Positions 10,064 through 21,220 of a stretch of 64,000 bases of DNA are shown here, piece after piece. The stretch lies in assembly GCA_032717465.1 (NCBI GenBank), contig CM064664.1, forward strand, positions 584,717 through 648,716, read 5' to 3'. The position numbers were made by a program, and so were the translations under genes. The notes beneath the pieces were generated by a model. It did no database searches. It saw only the letters and a program-made list of their open reading frames with translations, and was not told where the DNA came from. Source of the stretch: Coenobita brevimanus. Its lineage: Eukaryota > Arthropoda > Malacostraca > Decapoda > Coenobitidae. Every line of letters begins with the position of its first letter. The stretch's first letter is position 1.

Positions 10064-13000
10064 TGTTCTAAAAATTTTGTCCTGGAATGTGAATGGTGTA
10101 AACAGTAGGAGTGCTGATGTTCATTACTATGTGACTACTTATGATACTGATGTTGTTCTCTTAAGGGGCTATCACACGGCACCTCATACGAGGTTTGCCG
10201 AGGATACGATGGTAAATCGGAACGGTAACGTGGTAAAATTGCCGATGATACCACGGGCATTTGGAACCCATCTGGATGGATTCTGCCGAGGATACGACGG
10301 GCAAAAACCAAAACCCAGGCTACTCGACAAAGAATATACTGTATCATACTACATTATTAAACATTTAGCCTAACACTGAATATTTATTAATATTTTATAA
10401 TAGATATCAATCGTTTTGAAGGCCATATAAAAAGTTAATATTTCCTACACCGAGGAAACTGTGATGTCGATAAAATATTACATGTTTACAACTGAGGCCT
10501 CCACTGCAGGTAGAGTAGACGAACCAGTCGCCACCTGAAAACACCACCACAACAACAACGTACTGATGGCTTTATCATCGATTTCCTGGACAAGGGCAGC
10601 TGAATTTGCCCTTATAGAGAAATTGAGGCAGTTCCGCGTGTGTACCAGTTTGTAAACAAAAGTTGCTTCTCCTTATTCTTTACTGTGTCAGCGACAGCGA
10701 TCACTGTCCACAGTCGCGAGACGGGGCTCTGGCAACAGTGTGAGAAGCATGTCCTTTACCGAGGATACGAGGAACATGTGTGATAGCGTCCAAGTTTTGT
10801 TCCACTTAAATCTTCCTCGGCCGTTCCTGGTACGAGGTACCGTGTGATAGGGCCTTTACAGGAAACTGGGGATAGGAATGGTAACACTTTCAGACTTAAT
10901 GGGTATAGGCACTACTACCTGTTATCTCGTGAGGGGGTAAGAGGGGTCTCAACTTGTGTAAAAAAAAAAACTCCATCCCATTAGAGCTTGTAGAAGAGCC
11001 ACACAAAGAAGAAGGTATTGATAGCGTATCAGTTAGAGTATATTTAAGGGAGGGAGTATTAAACATTGCAAATCTCTACATTTCTAAAACCTGCTTTAAT
11101 GTAAATTCCTTGCCAGACTGTGTTTTTCGTGAAGTAACTCTAATAGCAGGTGATCTCAATGCCAGGCACAGTCTGCTAGAACAAGAAGGCAAATGTAATA
11201 CAAATGGATGTCGGCTCTTACAATTCTTAGACGATCATCCAGAGGCAGACCTGCTGGGGACGAGAGAAGCAACTCACATCAAGGGAGGGAGGCTGGATTA
11301 CGCCTGTTTGGTGAATGGTCAAGGGGTTCCTGGAGAGTGAGAGGTTGTCACCGAAATGATGAGTGATCACTTTCCTTTGGCAATAAGCATACCGCTGGGA
11401 AAAAGACAGTTTAACTCCAACAGAAAAAGAATAGTGTTGCCTAAGGAAAAAATAGAGAGGTTTAAAGCTAAAGTAGGTTCTTGGTATTCAAATTATCAGC
11501 CAAACTGCATAGACTCCTTCTATGAGGATATGATCCAAATGATCGAGGGCCTATTAGGGAATGGGACTCCATCATACAAAGGGAAAGGAGAGCCAAGAAA
11601 GAGAAGGAAATATGGAAATGATAAAATACTTCAAGGCTGGTCAAAAATGTTAAAAACAGGGTATAGAAAATGGGTAAACACGGGCAGGGATAACGCAACT
11701 AAAGAAATACTGCTGGAAACGGCAAAACTCTGTGAACGGGCGAGAAAAGAAAAAAGGGGCGAGTACTGGCGTGACTTTGCCAACAAAATTGGGAACACTA
11801 AAAACATTAAGGAAGTCTGGAGAGAAGTTAAAAAAGTTAGTGGGAAAATATCAAGCAGTGTGGTTCATCCTAATCCCCAAAACATGGCTAATTACCTTAT
11901 TAATACATGGGCTTCAGCCTCCAGTGCGGAGAGTCTCCCCCAAGACATAAGAGAGGCAGTCAGGAGTTGGGAGGGGAGTAGACGACACTTTATTCTGAGT
12001 GCCTTAAATATGGAAAGTCAAACTTGCGTAGAAATTACACGCAATGAGGTGCTACGAGCAATAAAAAGGGGAAAGTCTACAGCTCCTGGTGAGGATGGAG
12101 TTACCTATGAAATACTAAACTGCCTAGCAAGCATGGAAAAAAGTCCCCTTTGGACTTATTCAACATGAGCTTCAGGCTAGGTAGGCTACTCAAAGCATGG
12201 AAGCAATCAGTAATAATTCCTATCCCAAAGGCCAATGGGGAATACAGACCAGTATCACTAACATCATGCTTCTGTAAGATGATAGAGTGGATCTTGTTAG
12301 AAAGACTCATCTACATTCTAGGAGATGAAATTAGCGATAATCTGCTTGGCTTTGTAAAAGGCAAAGGCACAAGTGATGCAATAGTTGAATGCTTATCAAA
12401 TGATGCTGACTACTGCCGGGTATTTGTAGATTTAAAAGGGGCATTTGATAAAGCAAATGGAGAGATTATTTTGTATGAGCTAGCCAATAGGGGTGTGTCA
12501 GGGAGGCTGCTACATTGGACAGGAGACTACCTACATGGCAGGAGAGCTCAGGTTTCATTTCAGGGAACATTTTCACATATAAATGATCTTGAACTGGGAA
12601 CACCTCAAGGGGTAGTATTAAGTCCGATGCTTTTCAATGTCTTAATGACCAAAATTACAAAAGAACGTTTTGGACAGGGGATGAAAACACTAATTTATGC
12701 TGATGATATTTTGATACAAAGTAGAAATTTTGAAAATACGCAGCCAACACTAAATAAGTTTGAATCGATCACAAAGCAAATAGGGCTTGTAATAAATGAG
12801 GATAAAACAAAGTTTCAATGCCGGGCTGTAGGCAGTAAACAGTTGATAATCAATGGGATAAACATTGCGAGAGTGCGAAGCTACAAATACCTAGGAGTAT
12901 ACATATGGTATACAGCAGACATTAATGAGGCTGAGTTAAACCATATCATTACTCAGTGCAGAACACGCATGCAGCTGCTCAAAGCTTTAGCTTGGAGTGG

Positions 13001-13317
13001 TAGTGGTGCTGGGGTTCCTGTTCTAAGAATGATGTATACTAGTATCATTAGGAGTGTAATTGACTATGCTAGCCCCGTCCTCTCCTGTTTTGGTGAAGAA
13101 CGCTTGAATAAACTTGAAAAACTTCAAAACCAGGCCATGAGAATCATATTAAACTGTCAGAAAAATGCCATGGTTGATGTCATGAGGCTAGAGCTTACTC
13201 TACCCAGCATAAGAAACAGAATAGAGGAAAGGAGTACAGTAGCAGCAATCAAATACATGAGATCAAAGGGAGGGCAGAGTGTTGCTAATAACATTAGAGA
13301 TGGTATTAAAGAGAAAA
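10053..13317 (+). pseudogene. LINE ORF2 endonuclease-reverse transcriptase
   Basis: The APE-type endonuclease starts at ILSWNVNGVNSRSA and continues with the LQET motif split by the MITE, VTLIAGDLNARH near 11140 and MMSDHFPLAI near 11360. The reverse transcriptase follows, with KGKGTSDAIVE, VFVDLKGAFDKA, GTPQGVVLSPMLFNVL near 12600 and the catalytic LIYADDILIQ near 12700. Breaks include the MITE (10164-10855), a poly-A indel near 10960, an in-frame TGA at 11338-11340 and a frameshift near 12145. After about 13317 the sequence switches to another LINE on the opposite strand. The enzyme would nick target DNA and copy element RNA in place; this copy is dead. Confidence 0.87.
10164..10855. mobile_element. 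Harbinger-like MITE, 692 bp
   Basis: The ends are AGGGGCTATCACACGGCACC and, from the other side, AGGCCCTATCACACGGTACC. TTA flanks both sides (10161-10163, 10856-10858). Removing the insert and one TTA rejoins the LINE endonuclease frame as VVLLQET, exactly the expected motif, so the boundaries are firm. A 3-bp TWA duplication with short inverted ends fits PIF/Harbinger. No transposase is inside. Copies of gaggatacga recur internally near both ends. Confidence 0.88.
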
Positions 13318-13318
13318 A

Positions 13319-15368
13319 TTCACTTAGTTCACCATCCACATGCGCTGCAGCCTTCGCACCATCATACATACTCTTCACAGCATTCAACAACTTCCCATCC
13401 TCTCCATATATTCTTAATACTTTCCACAATCCTTGTCTATCCACCCTGTCATATGCTTTCTCCAAATCCATGAAAGCCACATACAACTTCTTTCCCTTCT
13501 CTAGAAACTTTTTCACTAAAGATCTAAGAATGAATATCTGATCTACACAACCTCTTCCCTTCCTAAAGCCTCCCTGTTCTTCTCCAACTAATTTCTCTGT
13601 TCTTTCTCTAACTCTGTCAATAAGTATCCTACCATACACTTTTCCTATTATACTAAGAAGACAAATGCCCCTATGATTACCACACACTACTTTTTCCCCT
13701 ATTCCTTTGTACAAGGGAATAATTATACCTGACTTCCAATCCTCCGGGACTCTACCTTCCTCCCAGGCCAATCTGCATATCTTCCACATCCATTCTACTA
13801 CTATCTCTCCCCCATGCTTCAGCATTTCACCACACACTCCATCAATTCCTGGGGCTTTCCCCGATTTAACTTTCTTCATTGCTTCCACAACTTCTATCCT
13901 ACTGATTTCTTCCTGTCTTCTCACCTCCCTCCTTCTCCCAGCCACTTATACTTGCATTACTTCCATCCTCTATGTTCAACAATTCCTTAAAGTGTTCTCT
14001 CCATCTGCTCACTTTTTCTCCCTTCTCCACTAGTAATCTACCATTTTTATCTTTCATTCCCCTGCTAACTTCACTTCCACCCTGTCTTACTCTTTTCACC
14101 TCTTTCCAGAACATTTTCTTACAGTCCCTCCACTTTACACTCAAATTCCTTCCAAATTCCTCATCCATTCTCTTCTTACTCTCTCTTACTAATCTTTTCA
14201 CTTCTCTCTTTCTTTCTACATATAACTCTCTCTTCCGCCTCTCAACTTCTTCCACGCCCCTATTTCTCATCCATTCATTGTATGCTTTCTTCTTTTGTGC
14301 CACAGCCTGTCTCACCTCTTCAGTCCACCACGCTGTTCCTTGCACCCCCCTCCGTCTTCTCTTCCTTCCACACACCACATCACATGCTGCACATATTTCT
14401 TCTGTAAATATCCTACAAACACCTTCCACGTCTCCCACCTGCTCCAATTCATATTTGCCCAATCGTTCCTCCACTTCTCTCTTATACTCTGCCTTTTTCT
14501 CATCCTCTTGTAACCTTTCCACTCTCCTTGCAACTACTCCTTCCTCTCGTCTTTCCCTTCTTCTATTCCTCCATCTTACTTGAATTCTAATTCTGGCCAC
14601 CACCAAGTAGTGGTCAGAAAGTCCACTCCCCCCTCTATAAACTCTTGCATCCATTACACATCTTCGCATCCTTTCATCCACACACACATAATCAATCACT
14701 GCCTTCCTTTCATTCAGTTCACCACCCACCCTTCTCATCACTCGCCATGTATACCTGTGGATCATTTTATGCCTGAAGAGGGTATTGGCTATCACCAACC
14801 CCTCCCAGCACAAATGTCCACTAACGCACTCCCATTCTCATCTATCTCAGCAGGCACACCCCACTCACCAACTATTCCATCCACCTTCACATTCCCAACT
14901 TTACCATTCATATCACCAATCAAAAACACTCTCTCATTTCCTTCCAAACTTTTCCATGCACACTTCTACATTTGTCCAGAACTCTTCTCTCACTCTTCTA
15001 GCACGATCTTGCGTTGGCGCATACACACACACAATCGCCCACATTTGTATTCCAACTTTCAACTTTACCCACACAATCCTTGACCCAACTGATCCATACT
15101 GTCTTATGCTCCTCTTCCATCTTTTACTCACAACTATACATACTCCTTCCTTTGCCCTCTCATTCTCACCTACTCCTGCACATATACCCCATCCATACTC
15201 CCATTCTCTCACACTTTCTCCTCTCCATTTTGTTTCAGTTATTCCACATACATCCACTTTCGCACCCTCAAGCACCTGGACAATCTCTCTCTCTTTCACC
15301 TCATCATTCGCTCCCCTTACATTCCAAGTTCCAATTACCATGTCCTTTGTCCGGTCTTTGGTCGTCAT
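13319..15368 (-). pseudogene. RTE-like LINE ORF: endonuclease and partial reverse transcriptase
   Basis: The N-terminus at 15368 reads VIGTWNVRGANDEVKE and GITETKW, typical of the APE endonuclease of RTE-type LINEs; SDHYLVVARIRI near 14600 closes that domain. A basic linker rich in Arg/Lys/Glu follows. The reverse transcriptase starts with KSGKAPGIDGV, then VPEDWKSGIIIPLYKG, QGGFRKGRGCVDQI and AFMDLEKAYDRVD, which carries the first catalytic Asp. The frame shifts near 14870 and 13930 and ends at AHVDGELSE, just before the region that should hold the second catalytic pair. No active protein is possible. Confidence 0.85.
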
Positions 15369-15535
15369 CGTTTGGTCAGCCCTTGTCCGAGGCTTATTGT
15401 TTATTTTTTTTAGTTAGTTGTTTTCCGGGGAGGGGCACTAACCCTCCGCCAACCCTTTTAGTCGCCTTTTACGACAAGCAGAGATACTGGGGGAGTATTC
15501 TTGAAAAAAAAACCTACCCCCAGGGGAGGGGGTAA
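13319..15535 (-). mobile_element. 5' half of an RTE-like LINE
   Basis: Read on the minus strand it begins with a 5' UTR (cagtatctctgcttgtcg, ggagggttagtgcccctcc), then endonuclease and the first half of reverse transcriptase. It stops at about 13319, before the catalytic YADD and the 3' end. Ordinary LINE decay loses the 5' end, so this reversed truncation points to deletion or rearrangement at the junction with the plus-strand LINE. Confidence 0.82.
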
Positions 15536-15542
15536 AGACGAT

Positions 15543-16473
15543 ATGGGAAATGCAAGTACTATGTTGAACCAAACAAGAGTAGCTGGAGTAGAGAAAACAG
15601 CAGAGAGGAATGTCCAGGAAATAAAAAACGTATCGGTAGTAATTAGAGAGTTACAGGAACAAACCCAAGAGCAGGAGAGAGAGATCATAGCTTTATGAAA
15701 TAAACTGGAAAAAGTTTGCACACGCAGTGTAGAGCAAGAAAGACAAGTCACAGAATTGAAAGTAAGTAACAAATCAGCATCAAATGAAATAAAACAGCTC
15801 AAGAGGGGGAATAAGAAGTTAGAAGAAGAAAGAGACAGGATGAAAAGCAAACTAGACGGGTATGAATCCAAATCACGAATACAGGACAAGCACATTAAAG
15901 AAATCAAGGAGCAACATAAGGGGTGGAAGAAAATTCAGGAAGAGGGAAATGTAAATTTGAAAGAGATTATAGAACAACAAAGCAAGGAAAAGGTGGAGAG
16001 GGAAGTGGTTAGGATGCTGAGAAGACGAGAATCTTTAGTTAGGGATGTAGCAGATAAGAAAAAATGTGTACCGGTAATAATTTCAGGAGTTAAAGAAAAA
16101 CTTATGACAATAAGATCAGAAAGAGAAAGAGAAGAACTGAATAAGATTAAAGAAATAATATCAGTAGTCATGGAGGAAAACAACGAAGTTCAAGAAGAGA
16201 TTAAAGAGATGTTTAGGTTAGGAAAGTACGAGGAAGGAGGGGGAAGGCCATTGAAGGTTAAGTAAGTCTCAGGCAACAGTAAATGAAATTATCAGTAGAA
16301 CATGGAAATTATCAGACAAGGAAGGGTTCTAAAATGTTTGGATAAGGAGAGATGCAAATAAGGAAGAAAGAGCTAAAATAAAGGAGTTAGTAAAGGAAAA
16401 CAAAGGTAAAAAACGAACAGAGAACGGAGGAAGTGAAGACTGTTTTACTGGAGAGTCATGGATCAGAAAATAA
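15543..16473 (+). pseudogene. CR1-like LINE ORF1, coiled coil
   Basis: The frame starts MGNASTMLNQTR. Residues ~20-150 are charged and heptad-like, predicting a long coiled coil. Then come CVPVIISGVKE and RPLKVKLSS-type sequence, and, after a frameshift near 16262, a VWIRRDANKEER-like segment. This order (coiled coil, RRM-like core, basic tail) fits L1/CR1-type ORF1 RNA chaperones. There is an in-frame TGA at 15696-15698, the frameshift near 16262 and a stop near 16330. The end at TAA 16471-16473 overlaps the ORF2 start region. Confidence 0.75.
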
Positions 16474-19287
16474 GGAAGTGGTACCGGTGGAGAGAAGGAG
16501 AAAAGAGGGTATAAAAAACATCAAAAATAATTGGAAAGTGGCATATACTAATGCTGATGGTTTAATATCGGCAAGGCTAGAAATCAACGATTATTTGAGC
16601 ATACATGAACCTGATGTTATGTGCTTTGTAGAGACCAAATTAAGAGAACATATTGACGTTCATATGGGAGATGGTAAATACAAACTGTGGAGAAGAGACA
16701 GAAAAGAAAAAATGGGAGGAGAGGTGATGATAGCAATGAAGAACAACATAAATGTAGATGCCGTGGAAATGGGAGAAGGCAGGGCCGAAGTGATAAATAT
16801 GAAATTAGAAACTGGAGAGAATAGCAAGAGAGATATGGCAGTAGTGTATGTTCCCCCTAAGACAAGAGCATGGAGTGATGATGAATACCAGGAAATGTTG
16901 TCAGACATGGCTAGCTATTTACAGAAAATGATTGAGAAAAGTAACAATATAATTTTAACGGGTGACTTCAACTGTAAAGAGGTGAACTGGGAGGAATGGG
17001 ACTCAGGAGGCAGTGAAGATTCGTGGGGTACTATATTACTAAATATGACAATGAACAATGTGATGACGCAAAGGGTCAAAGAAGAGACACGGTTCCAAGG
17101 TGAGGACACACCAGCAAGATTAGATTTGCTGTTTACCAAAGAACCTGATGTAACAGAGTCTTCGAAATATCTGTGTCCTATAGGAAAAAGTGATCGTGTG
17201 GTCATTAAGTTCTAGAGCCAAGAGACGAGCTTTATAGGCAGGGAAGATACAACTTTGGGAAAGCAAACTTTACAGGATTGAGAAAATTTTTCGAAAATAC
17301 AGATTTGAGAAAATTCAGAGAAACAAGAGAGATACAGAGGAAGTGGGATATTTTTCTATCCTTCTATAATTTGGGAGTGGAAAAATTTGTGCCAAGAGTA
17401 AGGGAGAAAGAAAACAGAAAAAAGGAGTGGTTTAATAGAAGGTGTATGATAGCAAAAAAAAGAGAGAGACACGGCATGGTACAACTGGAGAAAGAGAGGT
17501 AACAACACAACAAAGGAAGAATATAAGAGAACAAGAAATGATTACACAAGAATACGTAGAGAGGAAGAAAGGAATTTTGAAAAAGGTATAATAGACAAAC
17601 ATAAGGATGAACCCAAACTGTTTTGTAGATTTGTCAATGGCAAACTGAAAGAAAAGGAAGGACTCACCAAACTGAAAGTAGAAGGAGAGGTCTATAAAGA
17701 TGCAGCAATGCAAGCAGAAATAGTGAACAAACATTACCAGTCAGTTTTCACTAATGAAAGTGAGTTTGTGGAAGAGAAGGGAGTGACTAGAAATGTAGTG
17801 ATAAAAGATATAAAAGTGGAAGTACAGGAAGTGTATGAATTACTGGAAACTCAAGATGTGAGGAAAGCCCCAGGACCAGACGGAATCTCTAATTGGGTAC
17901 TGTAGGAATGCAGAAAACAACTGGCAGATAAGATTCACAGTTAATTGTGTGTTCTCTGAAAGAGAGGAAAGTGCCTCAAGAATGGAAGAGGGCAGACCAG
18001 TGTCCCTAACCAGCATGGTCGCAAAATTGTGCGAGAGAATTCTGAAAGACAGATGGATAAAATATCTGGAAGAGATGAATATTTTGGCTGAAAGTCAGTT
18101 TGGATTCAGAAGTGGAAGCTCACGTGTTTCCAACTTGTTGAGTTTTTACTCAAGAGCGATTGACGTGCTACAGGAAAGAGATGGTTGGGTGGATTGTGTG
18201 TACAGTATTTAGATTTGGAGAAGGCCTTCGACAAGGTACCTCATAAGAGACTAATGTGGAAACTAGAGCATATAGGAGGACTGAAGGGGAACCTCCTGGA
18301 ATGGATGAGAGACTTTTTGAGAGAGAGACAAATGATGACAGTAATAAAGGATAGGATGTCTGGATGGAGGGAAGTAACAAGTGGAGTCCCACAGGGCTCG
18401 GTGTTGGCGCCAGTAATGTTCCTGATTTATGTAAATGATATGGTAGATGGAGTGAACAGTTATGCAAGTCTGTTTGCTGATGATGAAGATCTTGAGGAAG
18501 GTAGAGGTTGAGGGGGATTGTAAAATGTTGCAGGAGGATCTGGATAGGATACACGATTAGAGCCGGATGTGGGAAATGACATTTAATGAAAAGAAATGTA
18601 AAATATTGGAAATGGGTAAAAGTACCAAGAGGCCATCACTGAATTATTTGATGGGTAATGAACCAATTACAAAAGTGAGAGAAGAGAAAGATTTGGAAGT
18701 GCTGGTCCAGGACAATTTGTCACCTGAAAAACATATTAACAAGGCAGTTAGAGAGATGTATAAACTCTTGACTAATATAAGAGTTGCTTTTCATTTTATG
18801 GATGAGGAGATGATGAAAAAATTGATAGTGGCCATGATTCGCCCCAGGTTAGAATATGCAGCAGTAGTGTGGTCCCCACACAAAAAGAAAGATATAAACA
18901 AGATTGAGAGAGTACAAAGAACAGAAACCAAAATGGTCCCCAATCTGGCAGATCTGTCGTATAGAGAGGTTGGAAAAGCTGGATTTGCCTTCCCTAGAAG
19001 AAAGGAGAAAGAGACGAGACATGATTGCAGTGTTCAGGACCATGGTGGGAGTAGATGAAATTGACAAAGAAGAACTGTTTTTATGTGACAAGAGAATAAC
19101 AAGAGGACACGGAATGAAACTGAAGAAACCAAGCTGCTTGAAGGATATTAAGAAATATAGTTTTCCTTATAGATGTATAGACCTGTGGAATAGCCTGGAC
19201 AAAGAGATCGTCCAGTCTAAAAACTTAAACGAGTTTAAAGCTAAATTTGACTTACTGAGAAACAGAGTCGGGACCCCACGAGCGTAG
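16433..19287 (+). pseudogene. CR1-like LINE ORF2 endonuclease-reverse transcriptase
   Basis: The endonuclease is readable at 16433-17215 (VAYTNADGLISARLE, VMCFVETKLRE, NIILTGDFNCKEVNW, ending GKSDRVVIKF). The reverse transcriptase follows in pieces: DVRKAPGPDGISN near 17860, RPVSLTSMVAKLCERIL, LDLEKAFDKVPHKRL near 18210, SGVPQGSVLAPVMF, ASLFADDEDL near 18465, then RPRLEYAAVVWSPH and LEKLDLPSLEERRKRRD with the CR1-type C-terminus DLWNSLDKEIVQSKN. At least six stops or frameshifts interrupt it. Overall gene order is intact and full length, so this is an old but complete insertion. Confidence 0.86.
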
Positions 19288-19306
19288 CTCATTTCCTGTA
19301 CATCAC

Positions 19307-19330
19307 AATTAGGTAAATACAATTAGGTAA

Positions 19331-19378
<48 letters not shown>
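19307..19378 (+). repeat. LINE 3' tandem repeat and (AC)n microsatellite
   Basis: Two copies of aattaggtaaatac at 19307-19332 are followed by about 46 bases of AC repeat. The first is the probable 3' terminus of the CR1-like LINE, and the second grew from it. Confidence 0.85.
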
Positions 19379-19383
<5 letters not shown>

Positions 19384-20376
19384 CCTTGGTGTAACATACA
19401 ATATATACATCAATGTCATTTAAACAACACATCACAAACATTAAAAATAAAATAACACCAAGACTCAGTGCCTTGAGGTCACTTGCCCATATAACATTCG
19501 GACACAACAAAGAAACCACCACCACAGTATACAAACAAATTCTGTGATGAATTATGCAAGCCCTGCTTGGGCTCCTAACCTCACTAAAACACACTACAAC
19601 ACTCTACAGACCATACAGAACAAGATCCTAAAAATAATCACAGGCTGCACAGCTACTACACCCACAGACCACCTACATCAAGAAACCAAAGTCCTCAAAG
19701 TCAGGGATCAACTAGACATGAAAGGCACCCAAATTCTTGCTGCAGCCTCCACAAACCCACAGCATCCACTACACTACATGGCAGCACATCCACACACACC
19801 AAGGAACATCAAAACAACACCCAGCACACAATATCATACACAAATACTGTCATCTTTTCCCCCCTCAGACCAGCTTCCAGAGGCATATCCATACTCAAAT
19901 CACTCACCGCTCCATTCAGTCACTTAAAGACAACACACAGTTGCATGCACAGCCTCCTGATATCCACCCTTCTGAATCCTATCTCACTCGTGAGGACAGG
20001 GTCCACCTGGCCAGGATGAGATGTGGGCATCATCCAGCCCTCTTAAATTACCAGAAAAGGCTGGATGACTACATCACTGATGCCTGTCCAGGATGTAACA
20101 CCGCATCCCATACTATTAAGCACATTATGGAAGACTGCGTTGCACACAATCACCAACGCCAACAACACAACATACACTCCTCGAGCGCTCTGTGGGAAAG
20201 CCCGGTCTCTGGGGGACTCGGGGCTGTTCGGCCAGAATGCCTAGGAAACGATTACTGCTACTACTACTGGACACGTCAGTGTATTCTGTGTCAAAGCAAT
20301 GGGAAAGTTACTGATTTAACAAATACTAACATAACCAAACCAAACCTATTCCAACCTAATTTCACTTGCATTTGAC
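19379..20376 (+). pseudogene. 3' fragment of an R1/jockey-type LINE reverse transcriptase
   Basis: The readable part begins with ILGVTYN-like sequence (thumb region), then MNYASPAWAPN, LQTIQNKILKIITGC and RVHLARMRCGHHPALLNYQKRL, with a C-terminal Cys/His cluster CPGCNTASHTIKHIMEDC. This thumb-plus-zinc-knuckle layout is seen at the C-terminus of R1/jockey-type ORF2 proteins. Palm motifs are absent, so only the last third is present. Frame changes near 19545 and 19925 break it. It starts directly after the CA microsatellite and has no clear target duplication. Confidence 0.7.
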
Positions 20377-21089
20377 AAACAGCTTTCAAATTCAAAAATG
20401 CTCATTAAGAACGTTAAATATGGCCGGCTAATGGCAGACGTCGGTGGTATATTTACGCATTCTAAATCCTCATTTATAGCTTTCAAAGGTAAGCTTATAA
20501 AAATCTTAAGTACTGGTAGCTGTGGTAATCCAGGATTAATAACAAGTAAGCTATGAAAGACTCATTTCAATAGAAAATATGGAAAGGCCATGCCTGTTTG
20601 GTGAAGAATTAATAAACTGATTTGGTAAGGAGCTTCTGCTGCCTCAAATAACGTGTATGTTTACCCAAGAGTTGGCAGCAGAGCATAGCTAAAAATGGGG
20701 AAACAGATTTAACAAGAAACATTTATTTACCACCCCAGAAATAATCAGAAAAATATAAATGACTACCAGGAAGTAGAAGTAATTTAAACAAAATGCCTCA
20801 ACTGCTTAAAGTAAAGCGTATGTCTACCTCAGAGCCAATAGGTGCTACTTTGGTCACGGAATTTAAAGGAATTGTTGCGTAATTACTAAAACATAGTAAC
20901 CACAGTTATGCTTTATTTGAGGCAGTAGAAGCACTTTACCAAATCAGTTCTTCTTCCTGATAGTCTGCTATATTTTTCTTACTATTTCTGGGGTGGTAAA
21001 TAATATTTCATGTGAAATTTGTTTCCCCTGATGTTTTTAGCTGTTCCACTGTCTCAACTCGTTTGACTGGTCAGATATTATGGCTGACG
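20377..21089. repeat. Inverted repeat block with shared short repeat
   Basis: No gene is seen. A segment at 20690-20780 (ctaaaaatggggaaacag, ttaccaccccagaaat) is present inverted at 20965-21052. A second motif, gatttggtaaggagcttctg then ctgcctcaaataa, lies at 20628-20670 and inverted at 20925-20961. That second motif occurs again at 30040-30072. The block is probably a decayed MITE or SINE-like repeat in two orientations. Confidence 0.5.
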
Positions 21090-21206
21090 GACTGTCCTAA
21101 CCTAAGTGTTTAACTGAATCTAACCCAACACTGCTTAACTGTACGGTAACTAATAATTAATCTAACCTCAAATAACCTAACCCAACCTAACCTAACCTAA
21201 TCTGGT
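21090..21206 (-). repeat. Degenerate TTAGG (CCTAA) tract
   Basis: Repeated CCTAA and close variants occur, tightest at 21174-21200 (cctaacccaacctaaccta). It matches the arthropod telomere repeat read on the minus strand and abuts the 5' side of the next LINE. Confidence 0.6.
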
Positions 21207-21220
21207 ATCCAGCTGGGAAG

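Larger units (their letters stand above)
8130..13318 (+). mobile_element. Two-ORF LINE (I/jockey group), interrupted and 3'-truncated
   Basis: A non-LTR retrotransposon with ORF1 (zinc knuckles) at 8273-10063 and ORF2 (endonuclease plus reverse transcriptase) from 10053. The two overlap by 11 bases. A MITE interrupts ORF2 at 10164-10855, and the 3' end is lost where a minus-strand RTE begins at about 13318. The exact clade needs a tree. Confidence 0.85.
15536..19378 (+). mobile_element. CR1-like LINE
   Basis: It contains coiled-coil ORF1, endonuclease and reverse transcriptase in order, and ends in a short tandem aattaggtaaatac (two copies at 19307-19332) running into a CA microsatellite. 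Short 3' tandem repeats instead of a poly-A tail are a CR1/L2 trait. All frames are broken. Confidence 0.85.

Noticed and set aside
13972..15535. Long plus-strand frames (Ser/Thr/Pro-rich) opposite the minus LINE
   Set aside because: They are antisense shadows of the RTE endonuclease/RT, whose conserved motifs are on the minus strand.
13300..15545. Target duplication TAAAGA around the minus-strand RTE
   Set aside because: Six A-rich bases near but not at the junctions; chance is likely and the boundaries are not exact.
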